From Salinimicrobium profundisediminis (lineage in GTDB: Bacteria; Bacteroidota; Bacteroidia; Flavobacteriales; Flavobacteriaceae): a stretch of DNA of 64,000 nt. The notes beneath the pieces were generated by a model. The model saw only the letters and a list, made by a program, of their open reading frames with translations. It was not told the DNA's origin and did no database searches. Position numbers and translations under genes: made by a program. Positions 37,116 to 45,399 of the stretch are shown here, piece after piece (positions within the stretch are counted from its first letter, which is position 1; each line of letters begins with the position of its first letter). Location of the stretch: positions 186,001 to 250,000 of the forward strand of contig NZ_JAPJDA010000001.1 in NCBI RefSeq assembly GCF_026241755.1, written 5' to 3'.

Positions 37116-38936
37116 ATGACTAGAATACGCTTCCAAAATCCTATTTTTAAAACGAACTACTTCATTCTCTTCAGTTTAATCTTGAGCCTTCAGTTTTGGC
37201 CCGCTACGATGCATGCCCAAATCCCCGGAATGCAATCTGAAACAGAAGAACCGGCAGAGCCGCAATGGCCCGATGACGCTCTTGAACGTCGCACCCCACG
37301 AGGTAGTATTGCCGGATTTATCTCGGCCGTAGCCGAAAAAAATTACGAAAAGGCAGGAGAATATTTTAAAGTAGGCGAAGGAGAAGCCGAAGATGCCCGA
37401 AGTGCCGAACTGGCCCAGCATCTGGAGATCTTATTGAATCAGGGTGGGCAAATCATGCCGTACTCATGGATTAGCAGAAGTGTGGAAGGAAGAACAGACG
37501 ATGATTTACCCAATCACCTTGAACGCGTGGGAACCATTGACTCTTCCAGGGAAGATTTTGATCTCCTGCTTGAAAAGGTAGAAGGCCCGGAAGGAGGTCC
37601 GCTATGGCTTTTTTCAGACCAAACGATCCAATACATCGAAGAACTCTCTGCACTTGATGAAAACGTACTGCTACTTAACCGAATCATGCCCGACATCCTG
37701 GAGCGCTACGAACTCTGGGGAGCGACCGTAGGCCAGTGGCTCGCTATAATTTTGCTCGCAGCTTTCTCTTATGCAGTAGCCTGGCTGCTTACCCATTTCT
37801 TTTTATACATCATTCCGCTGGTATGGAAAAGAGCCCGTACCGAACCTACTGCAGGTGTACTAAAAGCCTTTGCACTGCCAGTCAAGCTTTACCTGGCAGT
37901 ATGGCTCTTCGTAATGCTCTCTACAGAAATAGGCATTTCAATAATTCTGCGGCAGCGGTTTAGCGGAATAACCATTGTAATTGGCCTGCTGGCTTTTCTT
38001 ATCCTTTTATGGCGCTTATCAGAATTTCTGGGAACATTCAGTACAAATAAAATGAGCTCCCGCGGAAATTTATCGGGAGTCTCTGTTGCACTTTTTCTGA
38101 AAAGAGCTGCAAAAATTGCTATTGTAATCTTTGGGATTATCGCCATTCTTGGTGCTATAGGAGTAGATATTACCACAGGACTGGCAGCACTGGGAATAGG
38201 TGGTTTAGCCCTTGCACTGGGGGCACAAAAGACCATAGAAAATTTTGTGGGCAGTGTGACCCTTATTACAGACCAGCCTATACGCGTAGGAGATTTTTGT
38301 AAGGTAGGTGATACTTTGGGAACTGTAGAGAAAATTGGAATGCGCTCTACCAGGATAAGAACGCTGGATCGCACTCTTATTACCATTCCCAATGGAGAGT
38401 TCTCTTCGAGTAAAATTGAAAACTATGCTCATAGAGACCGGTTTTGGTTTCATCCCACTATAGGCCTGCGATACGAAACCACACCCGATCAAATTCGGTA
38501 TCTTCTTGTAGAGCTCAGGTCTATTCTTTACGCTCACCCCATGGTCACTTCCGATCCTGCCAGGGTAAGATTTACAACTCTGGGAGCCGACTCCATAAAT
38601 CTTGAGATTTTCACTTATGTAAAGGTGTCTACCTTTGATGAATTTCTGGAAGTTAAGGAAGACCTCCTGCTACGCATTATGGATGTGGTAAACGAAAGCG
38701 GTACTGGCTTTGCCTTCCCATCTCAGACTATTTACTTTGGAAAAGATACAGGGCTTTCAAAAGAAAAATCCAAATCGGCTGAAGATAAGGTGCGCCAATG
38801 GAAAGAGAAGGGAGACTTACAGCTTCCAAAATTTGATCCTGAACATATTAAAGAGATCGAAGACAAGATCCCGTACCCTCCCGAAGGCTCAGCTGAACAA
38901 AGAAATAAAGGCACCGGCACCATTCCGGGGCTATAG
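37116..38936 (+). CDS. MscS-family mechanosensitive channel with periplasmic N-terminal domain
   Basis: I prefer ATG 37116 (606 aa, MTRIRFQNP, then a hydrophobic signal ending MHAQ) to an in-frame ATG at 36969 that would read through a dispersed palindrome. A periplasmic region (about 35-190) with EKNYEKAGEYFKVGEGEAED precedes about five transmembrane segments (from about 210). The MscS core GLAALGIGGLALALGAQKTIENFVGS is near 400. Beta domain PIRVGDFCKVGDTLGTVEKIGMRSTRIRTLDRTL follows. It is probably osmotic or membrane-tension related; it may be read from the efflux operon 150 bp upstream. Confidence 0.9.
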   Translation: MTRIRFQNPIFKTNYFILFSLILSLQFWPATMHAQIPGMQSETEEPAEPQWPDDALERRTPRGSIAGFISAVAEKNYEKAGEYFKVGEGEAEDARSAELAQHLEILLNQGGQIMPYSWISRSVEGRTDDDLPNHLERVGTIDSSREDFDLLLEKVEGPEGGPLWLFSDQTIQYIEELSALDENVLLLNRIMPDILERYELWGATVGQWLAIILLAAFSYAVAWLLTHFFLYIIPLVWKRARTEPTAGVLKAFALPVKLYLAVWLFVMLSTEIGISIILRQRFSGITIVIGLLAFLILLWRLSEFLGTFSTNKMSSRGNLSGVSVALFLKRAAKIAIVIFGIIAILGAIGVDITTGLAALGIGGLALALGAQKTIENFVGSVTLITDQPIRVGDFCKVGDTLGTVEKIGMRSTRIRTLDRTLITIPNGEFSSSKIENYAHRDRFWFHPTIGLRYETTPDQIRYLLVELRSILYAHPMVTSDPARVRFTTLGADSINLEIFTYVKVSTFDEFLEVKEDLLLRIMDVVNESGTGFAFPSQTIYFGKDTGLSKEKSKSAEDKVRQWKEKGDLQLPKFDPEHIKEIEDKIPYPPEGSAEQRNKGTGTIPGL

Positions 38937-39063
38937 TTTCCAAAAAAGGCTTTTTCAGAAGTAATTTTCAGAGACCCCTGCATTAATTTTCAGATTGTGC
39001 AGCAGTGGCCTAATATTTGTTAAAATTTAAATATCTTCTATTATCCACTTAAATTTTAACCAA

Positions 39064-40842
39064 ATGAATATCATTTTACTACTCTTTGTCTCCACATTAT
39101 TGAATATTTCTGTTGAAGCCGAAGTAATTTCCGGAACGGTAACAGATGAGAACAATCGCCCGCTCCCGGGTGTTAATATCACTGTAGAAGGCACTAACAC
39201 TGTGACCCAAACAAACTTTGATGGTAAATACACTATTAAAGCCGAAGAAGGTGATAAACTGGTCTTTAGCTATATTGGGTATAAAACCGCAAAAATAAAA
39301 GTGGGTGACAAAAAAGTAATAGATGTTGCCCTGAAACCCGATTTTACAGCCCTCGAGGAGCAAATAGTAGTAACAGGCATCCAGAACTCACAGTTAAGGA
39401 TTCGCGGGGTAGCCACCCACCTTCCGCCACAGCGGGAATCTTATAACCAGATTGAAGAAAATATCTTCAAAAGTACAAACACCACTCCCCTCTCCACCTT
39501 TTCAATAGATGTAGATAAAGCTTCTTACAGCAACGTGCGTAGAATGATCAATAATGGCCAGAAAGTTCACAAAGATGCAGTGAAAATTGAGGAAATGCTT
39601 AACTATTTTAATTACGATTACGCACAACCTGCCGGAGAGCATCCTTTTGCCATACATACGGCTGTAGCAGAAACTCCCTGGAATAGTGATACCCGACTGG
39701 TAAAAATAGCGCTACAGGGCAAAACCATCCCATTAGATGATGTGCCTGCATCAAACCTGGTATTTCTCTTAGATGTATCGGGATCAATGAATTCCCAAAA
39801 TAAACTTCCGCTTTTAAAATCGGCTTTTAAGCTTTTAACCGCTCAATTAAGGGAAGAAGATAAAGTTGCCATAGTAGTTTACGCAGGTGCAGCCGGTGTG
39901 GTATTACCCTCAACAAAAGGAAGTGACAAAAAAGCCATTTTTGAGGCTATAGATAATTTATCGGCCGGGGGTTCAACTGCAGGTGGAGAAGGCATTGAAT
40001 TAGCCTATAAAATTGCACAGGAAAATTTTATTGAAAATGGAAACAATCGCGTGATCCTGGCTACCGATGGAGATTTTAACGTTGGCGCCAGCAGCGACCG
40101 CGCCATGGGAGAACTTATCGAAGAAAAAAGGGATACCGGAATTTTCTTAACCGCTCTTGGTTTTGGAATGGGGAACTATCAGGATTCAAAACTGGAAACT
40201 CTTGCGCAAAAAGGCAATGGCAATCACGCTTACATAGACACCATGCAGGAAGCTAAAAGAGTGCTGGGAACAGAATTTGGCGGCACCATTTATACTATTG
40301 CCAAAGATGTAAAGATACAGGTAGAGTTCAACCCCGCGAAAGTCCAGGCTTATCGCCTAATCGGATATGAGAACAGGCTGCTCAATAACGAAGATTTTAA
40401 CGACGATAAAAAAGATGCCGGCGAACTGGGCAGCGGCCACACGGTTACTGCACTTTATGAAATCATTCCGGCAGGGGTAAATAGTAAATACCTGAAAGAT
40501 ATTGATGACCTTAAGTACAGCGACAGAAAAATAAAATCTTCTTCGGAAGAATTACTCACAGTGAAATTCAGGTATCAAAAACCTGAAGGTTCCAAAAGCA
40601 TCCTGATTACCAAATCCCTTAAAGATGAGGTCGAACCTATGGACGCCGATTTCAAATTTGCTTCGGCTGTAGCCCTCTTTGGTATGCAGCTCCGGGAATC
40701 TGAATTCACCAATAATGCACCCGAAAGTCTTGTAATTTCTCTTGCCGATGCCGGAAGAGGCGAAGATCCTGAAGGTTATCGTGCAGAATTCATTCGACTT
40801 GTAAAAACAGTGAATACAGGGCAAACAATGAATGAAGAGTGA
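39064..40842 (+). CDS. Secreted von Willebrand A-domain protein with carboxypeptidase-like N-terminal domain
   Basis: This 592-residue protein has a signal peptide of about 19 residues. A carboxypeptidase-like regulatory domain (VISGTVTDENNRPLPGVNITV, about 20-95) is followed by a linker, the YfbK N-terminal domain (TFSIDVDKASYSNVRRM, about 145) and a VWA domain with intact MIDAS DVSGSMN (about 238-244) and LATDGDFNVG. A DUF3520 C-terminal domain ends the protein. VWA proteins bind metal-dependent ligands; related genes occur in surface or aerotolerance-type clusters. The partner here is unknown. Confidence 0.9.
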   Translation: MNIILLLFVSTLLNISVEAEVISGTVTDENNRPLPGVNITVEGTNTVTQTNFDGKYTIKAEEGDKLVFSYIGYKTAKIKVGDKKVIDVALKPDFTALEEQIVVTGIQNSQLRIRGVATHLPPQRESYNQIEENIFKSTNTTPLSTFSIDVDKASYSNVRRMINNGQKVHKDAVKIEEMLNYFNYDYAQPAGEHPFAIHTAVAETPWNSDTRLVKIALQGKTIPLDDVPASNLVFLLDVSGSMNSQNKLPLLKSAFKLLTAQLREEDKVAIVVYAGAAGVVLPSTKGSDKKAIFEAIDNLSAGGSTAGGEGIELAYKIAQENFIENGNNRVILATDGDFNVGASSDRAMGELIEEKRDTGIFLTALGFGMGNYQDSKLETLAQKGNGNHAYIDTMQEAKRVLGTEFGGTIYTIAKDVKIQVEFNPAKVQAYRLIGYENRLLNNEDFNDDKKDAGELGSGHTVTALYEIIPAGVNSKYLKDIDDLKYSDRKIKSSSEELLTVKFRYQKPEGSKSILITKSLKDEVEPMDADFKFASAVALFGMQLRESEFTNNAPESLVISLADAGRGEDPEGYRAEFIRLVKTVNTGQTMNEE

Positions 40843-40961
40843 AAAGGAGAGGATCAATAAAGATCATCATCAACTCATTTTATGTACTAATTAATAAAGA
40901 GAATGAACAAATGGGCTGAAAGCTTATCTTCCTTTATAATTTCACTTTAAATAACAAGCCT

Positions 40962-40980
40962 TTAAAAATGCCATTTTTAG
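40962..40980. repeat. Dispersed palindrome upstream of ankyrin gene
   Basis: TTAAAAATGCCATTTTTAG differs from consensus at the ends and lies 23 bp before the ankyrin ATG. Confidence 0.6.
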
Positions 40981-41002
40981 AAGGTATAAATAAACAACTA
41001 CA

Positions 41003-41464
41003 ATGAGTTTTCAGGACAATATAAGATTAGGAAATACTAAAGAGTTAGAACGTCAAATTGAAGCCGACCCGGCTTTAGTAAACCTGCGGGATGAAAAGGG
41101 CTTTCCTCCTATCATCCTCGCCACCTATTTTGACCAACCCCAAGTTACCCGGCTACTGCTTGAAAAAGGAGCCGAAGTTGATGGCCGCGACGCCGCCGGC
41201 AATACTGCTCTTATGGGAGTTTGTTTTAAAGGAAATATGGATATTACCCGCATGTTGATCTCTGAAGGAGCCGATGTTAACGCCCGAAATTCTGGCGGCA
41301 CCACTCCCCTCATTTTCGCAGCTATGTTTGAACAGCTGGAGGTTACTCAACTTTTATTACAAAACGGGGCCGATAAGACCATGAGGGATGCGCAAGGCAA
41401 TTTCGCTTACACCTATGCCGAAAAGAAAGAAAATCAAAACCTAATGACGCTACTTAAAGAATAA
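41003..41464 (+). CDS. Ankyrin-repeat protein
   Basis: This 153-residue protein has no signal peptide. Four ankyrin units are visible: DEKGFPPIILATYFDQPQVT, DAAGNTALMGVCFKGNMDIT, NSGGTTPLIFAAMFEQLEVT and DAQGNFAYTYAEKKEN. Between them are the canonical LLLEKGAEVDGR, LISEGADVNAR and LLLQNGADKT turns. Ankyrin repeats mediate protein binding. Related short ankyrin proteins sit next to catalases in some bacteria, but katG is 15 kb away here. Confidence 0.93.
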   Translation: MSFQDNIRLGNTKELERQIEADPALVNLRDEKGFPPIILATYFDQPQVTRLLLEKGAEVDGRDAAGNTALMGVCFKGNMDITRMLISEGADVNARNSGGTTPLIFAAMFEQLEVTQLLLQNGADKTMRDAQGNFAYTYAEKKENQNLMTLLKE

Positions 41465-41577
41465 AAGTTGATGAGCTAAAACACAGCTATCGTTCGGCTC
41501 CGTGAATATTAAAGTTTACATAATTCGTTGTTTTTGAGCTCATTTTCTTCTAATTTAGAAGGAAACCAACTAAAATT

Positions 41578-42372
41578 ATGATAGACGAAAAGATTAAGAA
41601 AATGGCCCGCACAGGGTTTGTAGCTAAGGGAGTGGTGTATGGAATTATTGGTATTTTAACCTTTAAAGCTGCTTTTGATATGGGCGGCAAAAAAGCGGGA
41701 CAGCTTCAGGTTCTTGAATTCCTTGAAAAACAAACTTTTGGTAACATTCTGCTTGTTCTAATGGCCCTGGGGCTAGCCTGCTATGCCGCCTGGAGATTTG
41801 TACAGGCAATAAAAGATCCCGAGAATATAGGCGATGACAAAAAAGGAACTGCAAAACGAATCGGTTTCTTTTGCAGTGGCCTGCTGTATTTGGGAATAGG
41901 AGTACTCGCAGCACTTAAAGCCTTTGGCGCCGGCCGTGGAGGTTCGGGTTCTTCAGGTTCCATGCAAAAATCTTCCTTCCTGGCCAGTGAGACCGGACTT
42001 TGGATTATTGGTATTGTAGGAGTAGGAATTATCATTGCCGGAATATTTCAGTTCGTGAAGGCGTATAAGAATGACTATTACAAAAAGTTAGGACTGGCAT
42101 CTTTGAGTGAGAAGAAAAAGAGGGAAACCGTCAAAAAAACTGCTGAATTTGGCCTTAGTGCCAGGGGTGTTATCCTGGTAATCATCGGATTCTTTGCAAT
42201 TAAAGCCGCTGTAAATTCCAATCCTTCAGAAATAAAAACTACACAAGAAGCTTTTTCATTCCTTCAGGATTCGGCTTACGGCCCCTGGTTAATGGGTGTG
42301 GTAGCTGCAGGCCTGGTTGCATATGCGGCTTACATGTTCCTCATGGCAAAGTACAGAAGGTTTCATGCATAA
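41578..42372 (+). CDS. DUF1206 membrane protein
   Basis: This 264-residue membrane protein is built of three repeated helix pairs. Equivalent first helices start at GFVAKGVVYGIIGILTFKAA (about 13), GFFCSGLLYLGIGVLAALKA (about 95) and GLSARGVILVIIGFFAIKAA (about 190), a threefold internal duplication. Its function is unknown. The internal repeat suggests a channel- or transporter-like fold. Confidence 0.9.
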   Translation: MIDEKIKKMARTGFVAKGVVYGIIGILTFKAAFDMGGKKAGQLQVLEFLEKQTFGNILLVLMALGLACYAAWRFVQAIKDPENIGDDKKGTAKRIGFFCSGLLYLGIGVLAALKAFGAGRGGSGSSGSMQKSSFLASETGLWIIGIVGVGIIIAGIFQFVKAYKNDYYKKLGLASLSEKKKRETVKKTAEFGLSARGVILVIIGFFAIKAAVNSNPSEIKTTQEAFSFLQDSAYGPWLMGVVAAGLVAYAAYMFLMAKYRRFHA

Positions 42373-42479
42373 AAATTAGGGGATTTCCCCTATATGTAAT
42401 GATAACCATTGAGTGATATATTTACCCTACCAATTAATAGGCACGCGCTTTTATTAAAGGGTATTTGTAAATTTTTATA

Positions 42480-42509
42480 AAGAAGAGAGATTGGGGGATC
42501 TCTCTTCTT
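42480..42509. terminator. Bidirectional terminator between DUF1206 and racemase genes
   Basis: A perfect 12-bp stem, AAGAAGAGAGAT (42480-42491) with its complement at 42498-42509, loop TGGGGG, between convergent genes. Confidence 0.8.
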
Positions 42510-42511
42510 AC

Positions 42512-43210
42512 TTATATACCCTCCTTATCTCTTTGAAAAATATAATCTACAGCCATTTTTGCATGTAGATTGGTACTTTGCAGCAAAGGAAGATCGGTGT
42601 CTTCATCATTCACGAGGATGGGCAGTTCTGTACATCCCATAATTACAGCCTGAGCCCCTTTTTCCTTTAGTAACTGAATATGATCTAAAAAGAATGACTT
42701 TGCAGACTCTGTGAATTTTCCGCGGGTGAGTTCGTGAGCAATATAATAGTGTATCTCGTCCATAAAATCATCTTCTGGAACGATGACTTCAATACCAAAT
42801 TTCTCTTTAAGTCTTTTATGAAGAAAATCTCCTCTCATTGTAGGACGGGTACCTAATAAGCCAAGTTTTGTCAATCCCTTACTGCGCGCTTCAAGCCCTA
42901 CAGCATCTGCAATATGGAGAATGGGAATAGAAATTTTGTTTTGCACATACTCATAAACAAGGTGAGGTGTGTTGGCACATATCACAATAGCACGGGCTCC
43001 GGCGATTTCCAGCTTTCGGGCTATATGCAGGTAGGTTGTCTTTATTTTATCCACATTGTGTTCCCTCATCAATTCTACATTGAGACTGTAAAGCATAAGG
43101 GGTGGGTTTGAATGAGTTCCTGTTCGTTTCCCGGCCATTTCATTAATGAGCCGGTAATAGACTATGGTAGAATGCCAAGAAGTGCCGCCGATTAATCCTA
43201 GAGTACGCAT
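42512..43210 (-). CDS. Aspartate/glutamate racemase family protein
   Basis: I chose the ATG at 43210 (232 aa, MRTLGLIGGTSWHSTIVYY); the longer in-frame ORF would extend through a terminator hairpin. The racemase fold shows N-terminal GLIGGTSW, first catalytic Cys in IVICANTPH (about 83) and second in IMGCTELPIL (about 193). Asp/Glu racemases interconvert enantiomers without cofactors, possibly for peptidoglycan or D-amino-acid use. The amino acid specificity is not determined. Confidence 0.9.
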   Translation of the reverse strand: MRTLGLIGGTSWHSTIVYYRLINEMAGKRTGTHSNPPLMLYSLNVELMREHNVDKIKTTYLHIARKLEIAGARAIVICANTPHLVYEYVQNKISIPILHIADAVGLEARSKGLTKLGLLGTRPTMRGDFLHKRLKEKFGIEVIVPEDDFMDEIHYYIAHELTRGKFTESAKSFFLDHIQLLKEKGAQAVIMGCTELPILVNDEDTDLPLLQSTNLHAKMAVDYIFQRDKEGI

Positions 43211-43280
43211 GAATGGTAAGTTTTTATAAAGGTACTTATCTACCCTTGGAGCAATGGTGATCAAAATCATTAAAACCCAA

Positions 43281-43304
43281 AAAAGCATCCCGAAGGATGC
43301 TTTT
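43281..43304. terminator. Terminator between the S8 peptidase and racemase
   Basis: AAAAGCATCC (43281-43290) pairs with GGATGCTTTT (43295-43304) around CGAA. It follows the subtilase stop (minus strand) and is 71 bp before the racemase start. Confidence 0.85.
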
Positions 43305-43322
43305 AAGATAATAAGAGAAATC

Positions 43323-44558
43323 TTAATGAACAGAAATTGGATCTGCATCACCATCGGGATCGCCAGAAGCGTAACCACTGGTCGAGATATTCCCTAATAG
43401 CCAAACTCCGGCAGTGTGTGGTGCAGCCATTGATGTTCCGCTGATTGTATTGTAACCTCCACCTTTCCAGGTAGATTTTATACTAACTCCCGGTGCCGCA
43501 TAATCTACCGGAGGATTACCCCAGTTTGAAAAAGATGCAAATGTATCACTGGAATTGATGGCAGAGATAGTTACCACATTAGAATGATTAACCCGTGCAG
43601 GTGATGAATCATTAGCATCTGTGCCTTCATTACCTGCAGCCAGTGCAAACTTAATACCTGCCTGGGCAGCTGCTAGAACAGCATCATCAAGGGCCTGTGA
43701 AATTGGGCCTCCCAGACTCATGTTCGCTACATCTCCCGGTTTCCCGTTTGCCGCCACATGATTAACCCCTGCTACAACACCAGAATATGATCCGCTTCCA
43801 CGGCTGTCAAGTACTTTTACTGGAATAACTGTCGCTCCGGCCGCTACTCCAATAACTCCTACATTATTATCAATTGCAGCAATAGTTCCGGCAACATGTG
43901 ATCCATGACCATTGCCGTCGTCAAGAGACTGTCCGTCTTTTCCCGAAGTAAAGGCATTGTAACCCCTGGAGACATCCACATTCAGATCTTCGTGATCAAG
44001 ATCTATTCCTGTGTCAATTACCCAGGCTACGCCAGAACCGGTATAAGTTACACCACCATTCACACGACTAATTCCGTAAGGCGTTTCCTGAGCAGATGTT
44101 CCGCCGTCATCACCTCCCCCGTCTCCGGGGTCGTCACATGGTCCGCCATTGGGTGTGCCGCATGGAGGCGCAAGAGCAACAATTCTATCCTGCTCAACAT
44201 AGGCAACATCTTTACTTTTGCTCAATTTGAGGGCTGCATCCTTAGACATCTTTAAAGCAACACCCGAAATTGCTGCGCTGTAAACCTGCACAATTTCGGC
44301 ACCATCAACAGCATTAACCGAAAGGACTTCCTGTGTTTTTTGCTGAATCTGCAAGCTGTTAAGCCGGTGGTCACCTTTCATCTTGCCATTTTCCCTATAC
44401 ACTACAATGTATTGCCCGGGAATAACTTCAGAATAGGATTGAGCCGTCTGGGGCTCTTCTTGAGTGGGTAAATTGGTCGTTTCCTCCTGTGAACACGACA
44501 CCATTGCGGTTAAAGCTAGAGCAGCCGCAAAACCTGAGTAGTACTTCTTAAAATTCAT
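43323..44558 (-). CDS. Secreted subtilisin-like S8 serine peptidase
   Basis: I chose the ATG at 44558 (411 aa), which begins MNFKKYYSGFAAALALTAMV then a lipobox-like VSC at Cys 22. An I9 propeptide inhibitor domain (about 45-120, ending VEQDRIVAL) is followed by a Gly/Asp-rich linker and the proteinase-K-type catalytic domain. Catalytic Asp is in WVIDTGIDLDHEDL (about 165), His in GNGHGSHVAGTIAA (about 200) and Ser in ISGTSMAAPHTAG (about 380). It is probably exported and self-activating. Confidence 0.94.
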   Translation of the reverse strand: MNFKKYYSGFAAALALTAMVSCSQEETTNLPTQEEPQTAQSYSEVIPGQYIVVYRENGKMKGDHRLNSLQIQQKTQEVLSVNAVDGAEIVQVYSAAISGVALKMSKDAALKLSKSKDVAYVEQDRIVALAPPCGTPNGGPCDDPGDGGGDDGGTSAQETPYGISRVNGGVTYTGSGVAWVIDTGIDLDHEDLNVDVSRGYNAFTSGKDGQSLDDGNGHGSHVAGTIAAIDNNVGVIGVAAGATVIPVKVLDSRGSGSYSGVVAGVNHVAANGKPGDVANMSLGGPISQALDDAVLAAAQAGIKFALAAGNEGTDANDSSPARVNHSNVVTISAINSSDTFASFSNWGNPPVDYAAPGVSIKSTWKGGGYNTISGTSMAAPHTAGVWLLGNISTSGYASGDPDGDADPISVH

Positions 44559-44748
44559 AAAAATAGTTTGGGTTAATGTTAAAAGATCTTCCGAATCTAT
44601 ATGATTAAATCTTTTAAAAAAAGTATTTAACATCAACTCCTACAGCTTTTTATGAAATTTAACATCGAAAAATCCTGAAAAATATCAGTATAATTATTGT
44701 TAATTTTTCTTTACAGCGACTGCTGCTACTGTAACTCCCATAAATGTA

Positions 44749-44780
44749 AAAGGGCAGAATTTGCACAAATTCTGCCCTTT
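44749..44780. terminator. Hairpin downstream of rhodanese gene
   Basis: A perfect 15-bp stem, AAAGGGCAGAATTTG (44749-44763) and complement 44766-44780, sits 25 bp past the rhodanese stop (minus strand). It is the likely terminator. Confidence 0.82.
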
Positions 44781-44804
44781 AAGTAGAATATAAAGTTTGT
44801 AAGA

Positions 44805-45116
44805 TTATTCTGTTGTTTCGCCTTCCCAGTTTGAGAATCCTCCAATGAGGTTATATGTATTGCCAAACCCTTTTTGATCCATTATAGCGCAGGCTTGACC
44901 ACTTCTATTGCCACTTCGGCAGTAGACATAATAATTTTTATCCTTATCTAACTTTTCAATTTCATCGATAAATTCCTGCCCTTTATAGATGTCTATCATT
45001 TTAGCTCCCGGGATGTAGCCTTCCTCTATTTCTTCTTCGGTCCTTACATCAAGGATCACAGCTTTATCATCCTGAGCTATTTTCTCTCTCCACTCTTCCT
45101 GATTTAATTCTTTCAT
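44805..45116 (-). CDS. Rhodanese-like domain protein
   Basis: This 103-residue single-domain rhodanese has VILDVRTEEEIEEGYIPGAK (about 19-38) and the active-site persulfide loop VYCRSGNRSGQA with Cys near 66. The six-residue loop CRSGNR fits thiosulfate- or polysulfide-type sulfurtransferases. It is cytoplasmic. The acceptor is unknown. Confidence 0.92.
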   Translation of the reverse strand: MKELNQEEWREKIAQDDKAVILDVRTEEEIEEGYIPGAKMIDIYKGQEFIDEIEKLDKDKNYYVYCRSGNRSGQACAIMDQKGFGNTYNLIGGFSNWEGETTE

Positions 45117-45247
45117 GATTTTTTCTCATTTAAGTTATGTTCACAAATATAAGAATCACCTGCTCTTTTTTAGCCCCTTTCGATTCGGGGATTGCGTGGA
45201 AAGCAGAAAAATTTTCAAAAAATATTTTTTTAGAATAAATTCCCTTC

Positions 45248-45255
45248 TATATTTG
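45248..45255 (+). promoter_or_regulatory. Probable trp promoter -7 box
   Basis: TATATTTG is an exact TAnnTTTG match 9 bp before the leader-peptide ATG at 45264, so the leader would be nearly leaderless. There is no TTG at the ideal -33 distance; only T-rich sequence lies there. Confidence 0.55.
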
Positions 45256-45263
45256 CTATTCAA

Positions 45264-45320
45264 ATGAACCTGATCAACAAAAATAACTGGTGGTGGAAAT
45301 TCTTACGTCAATCGTCGTGA
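45264..45320 (+). CDS. trpL: trp operon leader peptide
   Basis: This 18-codon ORF encodes MNLINKNNWWWKFLRQSS, with three consecutive Trp codons (45288-45296), and ends at TGA 45318. It lies 80 bp upstream of trpE, before a terminator hairpin. Three adjacent Trp codons immediately ahead of an attenuator are the signature of ribosome-mediated transcription attenuation. Confidence 0.85.
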   Translation: MNLINKNNWWWKFLRQSS

Positions 45321-45376
45321 GCAACACCTCCTGTAATAATATACAAAGGCTTGTCAATCACGACAAGCCTTTTTTT
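45314..45376 (+). promoter_or_regulatory. trp attenuator (terminator plus antiterminator)
   Basis: AAAGGCTTGTC (45345-45355) pairs with GACAAGCCTTT (45362-45372), followed by a T run: the terminator. GTCGTGA (45314-45320), which overlaps the leader stop codon, can instead pair with TCACGAC (45358-45364). That would disrupt the terminator when the ribosome stalls at the Trp codons. Confidence 0.75.
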
Positions 45377-45399
45377 ATGCTCATAATTCAGTAAAAACA

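Noticed and set aside
43211-43378. Longer racemase start at 43378
   Set aside because: The extension translates a terminator hairpin and overlaps the subtilase 3' end; the family start is MRTLGLIGG.
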